From contig NW_006921535.1 in NCBI RefSeq assembly GCF_000340215.1, positions 3,706,596 through 3,770,595 of the forward strand: DNA of 64,000 nucleotides, read 5' to 3'. Of this stretch, positions 46,470 to 58,390 are shown in pieces. Position numbers and translations under genes: made by a program. The notes under the pieces are model-generated. The model saw nothing but the letters and a program-made list of their open reading frames with translations, was not told the DNA's origin and ran no database searches. Origin of the DNA: Pseudocercospora fijiensis CIRAD86. Taxonomy: Eukaryota; Ascomycota; Dothideomycetes; Mycosphaerellales; Mycosphaerellaceae. Every line of letters starts with the position of its first letter. Positions within the stretch are counted from its first letter, which is position 1.

Positions 46470-46725
46470 TAATAATGTATTATAGGCCCCTATAGTGCGG
46501 ATATAGCGGAATTAGCGAGTATCGGTCTAATGTGCTTAACTTAGTATAATAGGCCGTATAGAAGGCCTTGCTTAATAATTAGTACGGTTGTTCTTAGTAG
46601 GATAGTACGTATAGGTCCCGTCCTTCGGGCGTAATATAGTTAAATCGATAGTTTCCGTAGCTATACCGCTAAAAGTTTGAAATAAGAACTATCTAGCTAC
46701 TGCCCTTAAAGGGTAGATCGAATAC

Positions 46726-46923
46726 TGTATAAGAAGGGTATATTAGCAGGTAGATAGGGTAGTAGTAGGTATAGGTAGTATTCGATAAGGAGCTAGGAGG
46801 AGAGGGAGGAAGGTAGGCAAGTTAGCCTATTACTAAGCGCTAAGCCCTGCCTAAGGCACTGAGACCCTAGCTTCACTTAGCCTAGTTATATGCCAATCAC
46901 GTGTAGCCTCTTTAGCCCTAACA
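46726..46923 (-). repeat. 5' LTR of gypsy A3
   Basis: 198 bp, TGTATAAG...CCCTAACA on the plus strand, with intact TG...CA termini. It is followed directly by ACTAA and then by A4 spacer sequence. Confidence 0.9.
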
Positions 46924-46928
46924 ACTAA

Positions 46929-47315
46929 TAATAACTCGGCAATACCGTTACTAATATAGCTATGTCCTTCCTTTCTTAAATAGTAATACACTCCGTAATA
47001 CTATTACTAATATAGCCGCGCCGGCCGCGCCGTCGTTATTATTATTATTACTATCCGCGCGTGCTATCCCCGCCGACCGCCTAGGCCTCGAGATCTCGAT
47101 AGAACAAGGGGGCGCTAAGAGAAGGGTCTTATAGGATACGCTAATAAAGAGGTAGTTTCCTAAAAGAGTAGCGAATAGTTAACGCGTTATAGCGCGTTTA
47201 TTAGCACTTAGTACGCGTTCGCTATAGTAGTGTAGTCTTATTGTCCTAGTTTGCCGGCCTCTAATTAGTTAGTTAATAGCACCCCGGGGGTAGCATTATC
47301 CTAGCCTTAGTAACA
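46929..47315 (-). other. 3' spacer of gypsy A4, part adjacent to pol
   Basis: Continues the spacer interrupted at 33,247. It contains two related TACTCCGTAATAC/TAACTCGGCAATACC units at 46,930-47,020 and no gene. Confidence 0.7.
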
Positions 47316-50300
47316 TTACGAGCTTTTAGACTTCTTCTTGTTCTTTACGCTAGTCTAATACTTATCTAACAACTCGGCTATATCCTCGAAGGAGTCTTTA
47401 GCTTCCTACGAGTCCTATTTAGGTAAATAGCCTTACTATCTTAATAGGTACTCCTTCTTGCCTTTTCTAGTCCGGTGCCGTAGGATACGTTCTATAGACT
47501 ACAGCTCTTTACTATCCGCTAGTATGTCTTCGTGTTTAGTAGGGGCTTTATCCCCCTCGCGTAGATAATATAGCTTTAGGAGGGATACGTAGAAGGTGTT
47601 ATAGATAGTGTAATAAGGTAGAAGCTATAACTAATAGGCCTATGCGGAAGAGCCCTTAACTTCTCGAATATAGAATAGGCTAATATATCTTAGTACGAGC
47701 TTGGGTCTTGTTTTGCTATTAGGTAATAGGTGTTTGCGGATACGGAGGTTCTTAGTGCTTAGCATAACTATATCGCCTTGCTTAAAGGTTATTAGCGTAT
47801 AGTGTTTGTTATAGTAGGCCTTCTAATAGGCCTAGGCCTTTGCTAGTTTGTTAGCTATCTTAGCGTGAATTTCTCGTATCTTTTAAACCCTCTTAATAGC
47901 CGCTAGTGTCTTAGGGGTTAGTACTTAACGCGCTTCCCTTTCCTTACGCTCGGCCTCGAGCGAGGTAAATAGACCCTATAGCAACGCGGCGTTTTAACCT
48001 ATTACAGCTATATACAGCAAAACCCTAGTTAATAAATATACGCTATTGTTATATACAAATTCGGCCGGTTATAGGAGGTCGACCTATCTATTAGAGTCCT
48101 TATTAATGTAGCTTTGTAAGTATTGCTATAGCGTAGCATTCTACCTTTCGGTCTAACTATCTGTTTATAGATAGAATGCTATAGACAGGCGATGCTTGAG
48201 TCTTAGCTGCAGGCAAATCTTACTCTAATAATAGGATATAAATATCGAGCCTCGGTTAGAGACTATCCCTTTAGGGGTCCCCTAATAGGTATAGAAGATG
48301 TTGTTCTATAGCGCTTCTACTATATTAATCGTAGTCTAATCCTTCCGCGCCGGGATATATCGAGCGCCCTTAGTAAACTAGTCTATAACGACTAGGATAG
48401 CGTTAAAGATGTCTTTGCTTCCTCTTCGCTTAGTAGAGGGAAGACCTATAATGAAATCTATTATAAGCTCTATAAATAGCTTGTAAGGGATTAGCAATAA
48501 GGACAACTCGCTAAAAGGCTAATGCTTTAGTGCCTTAATACGTTAATATACGGCATACGTGTTTACGTAGTCCTTTATATCCCGCTTACTATTTAGCTAG
48601 TAGTATATACGCGATAGTAGCTCGTACGACCTCTCTATGCTATAGTAACTAGCAAGCTTACTATTATAGTATCGCTTAAGAAGTTCTTGTCTAATCGATT
48701 GTTTAGCGGGGATATAGTATCTGCCCTTAAACCTTAAGTAACCTTTGTCGTCGATCGACTAATTACTCTTACTAGATCGAGTCTTTCGCCTACTTACAAG
48801 CTTGTCGATACGTTTAGTAGCAAAGGCGTCCCTCTACTAAGCTCGTAATAGCTTATCTATAAACGATTAACTATCCCTATTTGTAAGGTTATTTAATAGC
48901 ACCCTCGCTATTAAACGAGGTACGTATTATATATATCTAATAGTACTAGTAGCCGGATTAACTATAGTAGTGCTTTAATCGCTATTACTATATATAGCGA
49001 TATCGACTAGGGAGTTATTATAACTTCTCCTATCTGTGTCCTTAATACGCACTGTTAGTATAGTAAGAGTATTAATATACTTCGAGCCGTCGCGGAGTCT
49101 AGTAAGCCGCTTATCCTACGCTTGCTTATTAATAATACGGGCTATAGCAATCTTATGCTATAGGGTTAGAAACAATAAATTAATAGATTGCTAAGTCTCG
49201 CTATTATAATTAGGTCGCCTCGATAGGCTATTAGTAGGGTTACTTACGCCTAGCCGATATAATATATTAAAATCGAACCTAGCGAGGTAGACGGCCTATC
49301 TAGCCTATCGACCTATAACCCTAGTAACCTTAGTAATACTACAGAGGTTGTTATAGTCTGTATAGACCTGAATTGTGTACTAAGCACTATTAAGATAGTA
49401 GCGCTAATGCTTAAAGGCTTCTACGATTGCTAAGAGCTCTTACTCGTAGGTCTCGTAGCGACGCTCTATATCGATTATTTTTCGTAAAAAGAAGGCAATC
49501 GGGTGCTAATAATAGTTATTATCTAATTGCTGTGATATAATAGCCGATATAGCGAACTGTAAAGCGTTAGTCTTAATTCGGATTTGCTTGCTTAGCACGA
49601 AATAGTGCAATAAGGGGACTTTAGTAAATCGTTTCTTTAGACCGTTAAAAGCGGCTTGTGTCTTATTAGTCTATCTAAACTCTCTAGACGGATTGGCTTT
49701 AGTTTTAGTAAGCTTAGTTAGGGGTATTACATGCTGTAAATAGCCCTTAATAAAGCGACGATAGAAATTAGCGAAGCCGAGGAATAACTAAAGTTCCTTA
49801 ATACTAGTAGGTATTAGCTATTTAGTAATAGTCTTAATCCGATTAGGGTTAGCCTTTACACTATTAGTTAATATAAGGAAGCTAAGGAAGGGCACCTCTT
49901 TAGTAGCGAAGGTACATTTAGAGGGCTTGCAATATAAGCTATAGGCCCGTAGGCGGTCGAGTACCTTACGTATAGTAGCCTAATGTTCCGCAATGTTAAG
50001 TAAGTGTATATAGACTAGGATATCGTCTAGGTAAACTATATAGAGGTAGTCTAATAGGCCTAATAGGGCCCGATTAATATAGAACTAGAATATAGCAGGG
50101 GCATTAGCTAGCCTAAATAGCATAACTAAGTACTCGAAATAGCTATAACGGGTACGGAAGGCTGTTTTCTATTTATCGCCCTTGCGAATACAGATACGAT
50201 AGTACGCATCCTTAATATCTAATATAGTATAGAAACAGGCGCTAGAAAGGCGGTTAAGGGTCTTATTAATAAGCGGAAGTAGATAGCGGTCTTTAATAGT

Positions 50301-51220
50301 AATAGCGTTAAGCCTACGGTAATTAACGTATAAACGTAGGCTACTATCTTTCTTTAGTACGAATAGGATAGGTATACTAGTAGGGCTGTTGCTATACTAA
50401 ATTCGACTATTAGCTAGGTTCTTATCTAGGTATTTACGCAATATAGCGAGCTCTCTCTTACTAAGGTTATAGAGGGGACTAAAAGGGACCTCTTTGCCCT
50501 CTATAATGTTAATCTTATAATCCGTCTCTTTAAATATAGGCAATGTCGATACTAGGTAGTGTTTAAATACATTAATATAGGTCTCTCGAATAGGCTAAGG
50601 TATGCGAGCGAGTTGTTTAGGGTCTATGCTATTAGGGGGCACAGGTTTATCGTTATCTCTACCGAGAAGGTTAGCTATCGGATCCGCTAAGGCAGGTGTT
50701 AGGTTGCTAATAAACAAGACCCTAATATCGTTAGGGCACTCGCTAACGTCGATATACTTAATGTCCTCTTTCCTAGCGATTCTAAATCGCTATTATTAAC
50801 TGCCTAAGTCTATAACTATAGTATAGTGCTTAAGGACAGGGTTGCCGATAACAATATTAGATAGAAGGCTGTCTATATCTACTATATAGGCAGTAAAGTC
50901 TAACAAACGCTTATTACCGAGGTCGTCCTTTAGAACTATAGGAATATAGTAGGCTCTATAGGTCAAGTACCGAGCGTTATTAAACTAAGCAAGGGTTAGT
51001 AGGTTAGCCCTATTTAATTGTTAAAGGTCTAATTGCTTAGCTAGGCGATAGCTAATAAGGGCACTAACTAAATTTCCTAGATCTAGCGTAACCTTAGTCT
51101 TATAGTTAGCTCTATACGTATCTTATATAAGACAGGTTCGTATAATAGCTAGTATAATGTCGATAGTTTTACGCCGTACGAGGCTAACGGTTAGTGCGGC
51201 GCGTACTCTTTTTTCGACTA
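47316..51220 (-). pseudogene. gypsy A4 pol remnant
   Basis: Minus strand, collinear with A3: protease about 51,180-50,990, reverse transcriptase about 50,580-49,800, RNase H tail about 49,390-49,220, integrase about 48,870-48,280, chromodomain about 47,540-47,340, stop near 47,318-47,316. No open frame of note survives. The plus-strand open frame at 50,602-50,799 is a shadow. Confidence 0.8.
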
Positions 51221-52600
51221 ATTAGAAGGTTAGCCTATAGGGGTAGCGTTAGCTACTAAGAGATGCTTTCGGTGCTTAGCGGTAGTACAGTCGACTTAGG
51301 CCTAATCCCTAGGTTTGTCGCATTAACCTAGTAGATAGCTAGTACTATCGCAATTAAAGCACTTTAATCTAGTTAGGAGGTTGCTATAGCTGCTATTAGT
51401 CGAGCGGTTAGCGTTATAAGGATACGAGCCCCTTCTACGGCCCCTATCGCGGCCTCCTCTATATAGTCGCCGGCTACGGCCTCTTCTACGGTTATTGCTA
51501 CTATTTCTATTGTTAGTATTATTATTTTAGGTAGAACCTTAGTTTCTACCGCAGGTACTACGGTTGCCGCGGTTAGTACTAGCTAGTCGGATCCTCGATT
51601 CTAGTCGCTATTAGAGCTAAATAGCCCGTTCGGCTGTTTCTACTTCGACTATAAATTAAATGCGCGTTAGATTAGTCTATTCGAATACGCGACGGCGGTC
51701 CAATTTAAGGACTAATTCCTATTGTAATTTAGGGCGTATTTCGGAAATCTAGATAGAGTCGGTCTTAGCTAGCAAATCGTCCTCGAGGGTCTTTAAATAG
51801 GCCTTAAATAAGCGAGCCGATTAATTAGTCTTTTGTTTAGCTTAAAGGTATTAGTCCTAAGCGTATTATTGCCTTAGTATAGGGTTTCTAAGGGTGTCTA
51901 GTATAATAGTCTTGTAGTCTTGCTACTAAATAGCGGTCTAATTAGTAAGGGAGTCGAAATAGTTATCCTAGGTGCGCTTTAGGTTTCTATTAATATATTG
52001 CATAGCATAGACGACTAACGAGTAGTCGTCTAGAAGGGCCCTTAGCGCGTTTCGCTAATTAAGCTCGTAGTTACGGATATAGTCGTTATATTGTTTTCGA
52101 CTAGAGCTATTAAATATAATATAGTCCTTAAGTTTAGCATCCTTCTTTTAGACTAAAACAGATAGAGAGGAAGGCCCTACTATTAATTTAGTATTAGTTG
52201 CTAGAGCTTCTTATAGGCGACGAATTTCGAGAAGATTATCCTTTAGCTATTGTTCTTAGCGCAAGGTAGTAAGCCTGTTTTAAGTAGCTCCTTAAAGTCT
52301 CGCTACTAGTTAGGGACTAAAGGCTAGTTAGCTATATCGACGGTTAATAATATTGTTAAGAATGTCGTCGATAGACAATTCTAGATCGTTACCTAGAATT
52401 ATAGGTTCTTTAGTAGGCTCTCCGGTAGGCTCTTTAGTAGAAGGCACTTTAGTAGGTGCTTTAGTAGGCACTTTAGTAGGCACTATACTACTAGTATTGT
52501 TATTGCTAGCGCTACTAGCGGCAGTACGGTTATTATTTCGTAATAAACCGGCTATTATAAGGGGTAATACTAATAATGTATTATTAGCCCCTAAGATACA
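51200..52600 (-). pseudogene. gypsy A4 gag remnant
   Basis: Collinear with A3 gag: N-terminal Pro/Thr/Lys repeats near 52,400-52,490, zinc-knuckle region near 51,340-51,370, and A6 slip run at 51,209-51,214. The A3 gag stop codon after the slip run reads TAC here. Stops by RIP throughout. Confidence 0.7.
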
Positions 52601-52723
52601 GATATAGCGGAATTAGTAGATATCGGCCTAGTATACTTAACTTAGTATAATAGGCCGTATAGAAGGCCTTACTTAATAATTAGTACGGTTGTTTCGATAG
52701 AATAGTACGTATAGGTCCTATTC

Positions 52724-52739
52724 TTCGGGCGTAATATAG
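52724..52739. repeat. LINE 2 target-site duplication, left
   Basis: TTCGGGCGTAATATAG, repeated at 57,662-57,677. In A3 the corresponding leader sequence (about 46,623-46,640) is uninterrupted. Confidence 0.9.
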
Positions 52740-52959
52740 ATAGATAGATAGATAGATAGATATTTCATTTGCCTGTTGTAGTGCCTTTCGGCCTATATAG
52801 GTCTGTTTCTATATATTGTTTTAGGTAGGAAACTAACTTAGTTAGTAAAAACCTCCCTCCTATCCTATTTATAAGTGTTAATCTTCCTCGTTTCCTTGTT
52901 TTCCTTCCTCTAGGGTATACTAGTGTTATAGTTGTTACCCTCTAACTACCTTACCTACT

Positions 52960-55900
52960 ACCCTACCCTTCTTTCCCCCTCTTCTTCCCTCCTTCTTATC
53001 TACTCCTTAGTTTCCCTTGCTAGTGCGAATTGTTATACAAATCCCTGTTTAATAATCTACTTTACTATCCTCTTTAGGTCTTCTTTGCTCTAGATTAGCT
53101 TGTCGTATTCCCTTTCTATTGCTTTTAGTCTCTAATTACTTCTACCTTCTAACTATTAAGGGCAGACTAGCAGTATATACTTAGGGTTCTAAGATTAGTA
53201 GCTATATTAGTAAGCTCTGCTTTCAATTCCTAGGACGTTTCTTCTAAATAGGTAAGATCTAAGTCTAATGTGTTTAGATCTAATTTAGATAGCTAGGCTT
53301 ACCTCGGCCCTATTTAGGTCCTTATAGAGCTAGTAGTTATATTAACCAAATTTGATTAGTGCCTTTAGGGTTCCTAGTCTAACTTGTATTTTGTTCTATT
53401 CCTGCTCCTATAGGTATCTAGCAATTGATTCTACTAGGCTTTGTTTCTCTCCCTTTAGCTTGTCTTCCTTTAGCCTTATATTTAGTCCCTAAAGCTCTTT
53501 CTCTAGCATTTCTCTTGTTAAGACTCTATATTGCTCTAGGTCTTTAACTTTCTAGGGAGTTATTTGTAGTCTGTCTCGCCTCCTAGTCCTAATATACTAG
53601 GCTTTTATCTTGTCTAGTGCCTTTTAGATAGTCTGTTAGGCTAGGTATTCTATTGTCTTTACTGTATATTAGTGTCTTAGTCCCTTAAAGTATTGTTTAA
53701 CTAGTAGGATCCCTAATTCTATTTCCACTACCCTTATTAGTATAGTTTTGTATACTCCTAGGATTTTCTTTAGGCTTTAGGTTTAGGACCTACTAACTAG
53801 TTGCTTAATCCTCTTTAGTGTTTTCTCCTAGGCTATCTATATCTATGCTCTATATAGCATCGCTAGCTTAACAATTGCTTTATATATAACTTTAGCTTTC
53901 TCGAATATAGCCCCCTATATAGAGGCTATAAGCCTATTAATAGATTGTATATTAGCATCTGCCCTCTGCTTTGCCTTCTTTACTTATAGTCCGGACCCTA
54001 ATTCAGTTTTAGATCTAGCTAGATCCCTAGTACCCTAAGCTCTACTAATAGTTAGGTTTCAAAGCCTTAGATAGTAATTGATTACTTTATGTTATAAGTT
54101 GATTTAGCCTTACTAAAGTAGATAAGCTAGTACTTTTCTAGGGCGAATTTTGCTCTATACCTCTTTACCTATTTTTTATACTCCTAGTGCTTCTCTTCTA
54201 GGATCTTACAGTTAGTTTCTATTGTCTTAGACTAGGCTAGGATGTTTGTATCATCTACAAACCCTAATACTAATGTGTTTTTTGATTCTAGGAATAGGAG
54301 TAGGTCTGCTATAAAGATAAGGAAGAGGATTAGGGAGAGTATTGATCCTTAGGGGATTCCCTTTTTAGTTAGTATTAGGTCTAATTTGAATTTGCCTAGA
54401 ATAAGCTATATTGACCTTTCCTATAGGAAGGACTAGATAAATTGGACTATCCAGTTTAGTATAGCTTTCTATTTAAGTATATATAGGAGCCTTTTATAAG
54501 AGACATTGTTAAAGGCTCCTAAGATATTAAGGGAGAGGAGGGTTACTACCTAGTTTTAACTATAGTGCTAGATATACTTAATCTGTTCTGTAATTAGTTC
54601 TATAGCTGTTAGTATTGACCTCTTCTTTCTTCCTCCTATCTAGCCTTTAGGAAGGATGTTCCTTTCCTCGGCAAAGGTTGTTAGCCTTTTAGCGACAATT
54701 TTTTCTAGCACCTTACCTATTGTATTAAGTAGGGCTATTAGTCTATAGGCCTTAAGCTGTATATAGTCTTCCTTCTAGGGCTTCCTTAGTACTACTATTA
54801 GGGACTTCCTGAATAGTCTTAGGTAGTATCCTAGTACTAGGCTTTATAAAAAGATATTAGCTAGTACTAGGGCTAGCTCCTTCCTATATGCTTTTAGAAG
54901 TTTGTTATAGATCTTGTCTTCTCCTAGTGCCTTATTGCCTAGAATTTTCTTTAGGATCCTTTTAATAGTTTCGGGTTTGACCTAGGTATCTCTTAGTGTG
55001 CCTAGTAGTAGAGTCTCTTGTTCTTTCTCCTTTATATCTAATAGGTCTGCTTATACTTTTCTATAGAAGAAGTATTAGCCTAGGGCTCTTGCTTTCCCTT
55101 CTATTGTAGTCTACATTTGTCCTTATTAGTCTATAATGTCCGGGAATTGTAGTAGTATATCCTTATCCTGTTTAGGTCTCCTTGCCTATTTAGCTATCCT
55201 CTATATCTCCTCTAGTTTCTTTATAATTATTCCTATTGTAGATCTCTATTCTTATATCTTATCTTTCTTGATCTAGATCTTCTTTTCCTAGCAGGCTTTG
55301 TTATAGTTGTCCTATACTTCCTAGGTATAGGTTTGTATCTACTGCCTCCTAGCCTTCCTTGCTACTTTAACCTTCCTTATACACTTACTAGTCTAGTATA
55401 GTTGCTAGTATAGTAAATGTTTCTTTACTAGGGTATGCTTTCTAGCTACCTGTTTTAGGATTCCTATTAGTTCTTCTACTGCCTTATTAATGTCCTCTAG
55501 CCTTAGTAGGTACTTTATTAAGAGTTCCTCTAGTTTTAGGTCCCTTTCTAGTTCCTCCCTAATCCTGCCCTATTAGGCACCTTTCTAGTTAAGCTTCTCC
55601 TCTAGTTCCCTTTCCTAATTAGCTTAGACATTTAGCTTAATCTATACCGGGAAGTAGTCTAATAATTCTTCTAGTTCCTAGTTGACCCTATATCTTGTAA
55701 TCCTATTCCTAATCTAATGTAATATAAAGCATAGGTCTAGTATACTACTGCTTCCTCTTGCCTCCTAAGTAATTAGTCTCTTTAGGGTAACAATTTCTAT
55801 TCCTTCCCTCTCTAATATGTCAATTAGTCTTCCTGCTAGGAAGTAGTAAGCTAGGGTAAAGTCTAAGCCCTAGAGGGGGTAGTAGAGGTTGAAATCCCCT

Positions 55901-56330
55901 AGTAGGATTTAGTAGGTATTCCCCTAGATAACTCTAGGTAGTCTTTCTAGGGTTTTTAGTTAAGTACTGCTTCTTAAGTCTAGTAGTAGGTTATATATAC
56001 AGTAGACTTAGAGTATACCTTAGGATATCTCTACTTAAACTAATGTTAGGTCCCTATCCTCCTATAGTATAGCCTACTAGGTTTCTATATCTATCTCCTT
56101 ACTAATATAGATACATATCCTTAGGGCTCCCTAGTTATAGATAATTGGGTAGTATCTTAGGTCTTTAACTATTACTAGTCTCTTTATATATAGGTTGAGC
56201 TAGGGCTCTTAGATTGCAATAATGTAATATTCTTTTAGGTTTAGTACTTAAAGGAAGCTCCTCTATACCTTGTCTTTGCTCTTATTAATATTGTACTATA
56301 TAATGTTTAGTAATATTGCTATATTTATTA
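52960..56330 (-). pseudogene. LINE 2 ORF2 remnant: endonuclease and reverse transcriptase
   Basis: Collinear with LINE 1 ORF2: endonuclease at about 56,320-55,650 and reverse transcriptase with GIP.G near 54,350 and FVDDTN near 54,250. Both catalytic aspartates of the box are kept, so copy 1's Asn is a private mutation. TAG stops remain throughout. Confidence 0.78.
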
Positions 56331-57617
56331 GGTTTTATCTATATCATTTCCCTATAAGTTTTCCTTTAGTCTTCCCTTACTTTAGACCAATATTTAACTA
56401 AGCTTTGTCTACCCTGCTTCCTTTCCTGCAATGTCTAGGTATCTTAGTCTCCCTAGTTGTTAGTAACTCTCTTGTACTAGTAAGGCCCTAAATATAAACC
56501 TATTATCTTATCTAGACCTCTTTTATAGCACTTAGCTAGGCTGCTTCTGTACCTAGCTGCCCTAGCTTATTATATATCTTTTTAGTATATTGATTCTAGC
56601 TTCCTTTACCTTCCTAGCTGCCTATATTCTTACTAGGTATTCCTTTGCCTAAGAGGGGTGTCTTTTAGTATAGTATATATATCTTGCTTCTCCCTTATAT
56701 GCTTTGCATTCTTTAACCTAGTAATCCCCTATACAATAGGAGTAGGTATTAGTTGTCTTTATGTACTTAGCTACTAAGTGTCTATAGTATTAACATTTGA
56801 AGTACTGTATTATCCTGTAGTTGCTTCTATATATCTCTGTTTCCAATCTTTTAAAGTCCTAGAACAACCCCTAGTCTAGCACTATGTTAGCTTGCTCTAT
56901 ACTCCCTATCTAGATAATTAGGGAAGACTGCTTCTTAGTCTCTTCGATTTTCCTTTTAATCTATGCCACTTTTATAATCTTTAGGCCTAGGCATATAGCT
57001 TAGTTTTGTCTCTATAGGCTCTTAATATCCTGCTCTTCCTTAAAGCTTCTTATTATACTATAGGCTATAATTATAAATTGCTATTAGGAGACCTTTACTG
57101 TTTTCCCTATCTTGGTTGTCTATTCTTTTTGTGTTTCTAGCTTCTTTTTATCCTATTCTTATACTATAAATAGCTTGATTACCCCTTTACCTTCGTTCCT
57201 AGCCCTAATTACCTCTTTAACTATAATTCTTTCTACAATCTCTTTCCCTATAAGTCCTTAGATTTCCTTTTGCTCTTATAGGTCCGTAATATAGACTCTA
57301 ACTACTGTCCTCGGGGGTTTTAGCGCCTCCTAACTAGCTACTACTGCTTAGGTGCGGTAGTTTAGGCTTATCTCCTATTGTTTCCTCGTAATCTTTACTA
57401 CGACTATATTAGCTACCTTTGTAATTACGTAGCTTGCCTAGTTATAGATTGCTTTTAGTCCTCTAAGGAGTTCTAAGATTATTATCCTATATACCCTCTT
57501 AGGGGTTCTTCTATCTTCCGCCTTTAGTACCTCCTCTACCCTAGTATATAGTACTTTCTATTCGTCCTCCCTTCCTTCTTAACTATCTTCCCTTCGCTTC
57601 TAATTGTTCGCTGCCAT
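56331..57617 (-). pseudogene. LINE 2 ORF1 remnant
   Basis: MAANN-type start near 57,615. Zinc-knuckle cluster near 56,800-56,650 with Cys and His partly changed to Tyr. Collinear with LINE 1 ORF1. Confidence 0.7.
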
Positions 57618-57661
57618 TCTTTTTGCTCTCTTCGTATTATATAAGGAGGTAGAGGCTGCTA

Positions 57662-57677
57662 TTCGGGCGTAATATAG
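57662..57677. repeat. LINE 2 target-site duplication, right
   Basis: TTCGGGCGTAATATAG, the partner of 52,724-52,739. The A4 leader continues from here to the 5' LTR. Confidence 0.9.
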
Positions 57678-57760
57678 TTAGATTAGTTATCGTAGCTATA
57701 CCGCTAAAAGCTTGAAATAAGGACTATCTAGCTGCTGCCCTTAAAGGGTAGATCGAATAC

Positions 57761-57951
57761 TATATAAGAAGGGTTATATTAGCAGGTAGATAGGGTAGTA
57801 GTAAATTAGTATAGTATTCGATAGAGATCTAAGAGGAGAGGGAGGAAGGTAGGCTAGTTAGCCTAACGCTAAGCGCTAAGCCCTGCCTAAGGCATTAGGA
57901 CCCTAGCTTTACTCGGCCTAGTTATATACTAATTACGTATAGCCTCTAATA
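57761..57951 (-). repeat. 5' LTR of gypsy A4
   Basis: 191 bp and the partner of 32,165-32,353, followed by the CTACC duplication at 57,952-57,956. Confidence 0.87.
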
Positions 57952-57956
57952 CTACC

Positions 57957-58390
57957 TAACCGAGCTCTAGTAGATATACTAATATAGAATCGCCCTAAAT
58001 AAGATTATATACTATTTCTATCTATTATATATTATATCTATTCTTAGTTAGTATTATAGCGCGGAGCGCGTTACTAATAATAATAGTCGCTTATATAACT
58101 AATAGGATAGCTACTTTACTACTAGGTACTATAATCGTAGTACTATAAGTTTACTTAGTAGTTATAAGACTATAGGTCGTAACCCGCTTAGACCTAAGTA
58201 GATAGCTAATAACTAATAATACCTTAAATTTTGCTATACTACTAATTTACTAACAAACTTTAGCCTTATAGCTAGTAGTAGTATAGAGGTAGTTGCCTAG
58301 TTAGTAGTAGTTATAGTAATCCGGAAATCGCTTCCCTATACGATTTTTTTTTAGGAATAGCGGAATCTATAATCTACTGTATTACTAGGG
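57957..58390. other. RIP-mutated flank of the nest, no gene recognised
   Basis: TpA-rich DNA continuing beyond the A4 target duplication, so the target itself was repeated DNA or was mutated by spread from the elements. It contains a T9 run near 58,346. Normal composition resumes sharply at about 58,390. Confidence 0.6.

Larger units (their letters stand above)
33248..46923 (-). mobile_element. Ty3/gypsy chromovirus A3, full length, inserted in A4 and holding B
   Basis: LTRs at 33,248-33,443 and 46,726-46,923 with target duplication ACTAA (33,243-33,247 and 46,924-46,928). Gypsy B lies in its 3' spacer. Without B it is about 7.2 kb. It is the best-preserved family A copy: short open pieces of gag (46,469-46,209), protease (45,072-44,881) and reverse transcriptase (44,466-44,065) remain on the minus strand. 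Confidence 0.9.
52740..57661 (-). mobile_element. Tad-like LINE, copy 2, inserted in the A4 leader
   Basis: About 4.9 kb on the minus strand, with a tail of six or more ATAG/GATA units at 52,740-52,762 and 5' end near 57,661. The target duplication TTCGGGCGTAATATAG is at 52,724-52,739 and 57,662-57,677. ORF1 starts near 57,615 (reverse complement of GCTGCCAT) with zinc knuckles near 56,800-56,650, and ORF2 runs from about 56,330 to 52,960. The reverse-transcriptase box near 54,250 still reads FVDDTN. Otherwise it is stopped by RIP. Confidence 0.88.
32165..57951 (-). mobile_element. Ty3/gypsy chromovirus A4, full length, outermost layer of nest
   Basis: LTRs at 32,165-32,353 and 57,761-57,951 are flanked by the 5-bp duplication CTACC (32,160-32,164 and 57,952-57,956). 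A3 is inserted in its 3' spacer and LINE 2 in its 5' leader. Removing both leaves about 7.2 kb in the order, on the minus strand, 5' LTR, leader, gag, pol, spacer, 3' LTR. It is heavily RIP-mutated with no long open frame. Confidence 0.88.

Noticed and set aside
46234..46485. Plus-strand frame with repeated LVGTLVG, membrane-like (also 52,353-52,607)
   Set aside because: It is the opposite-strand shadow of the Pro/Thr/Lys repeat in gypsy gag.
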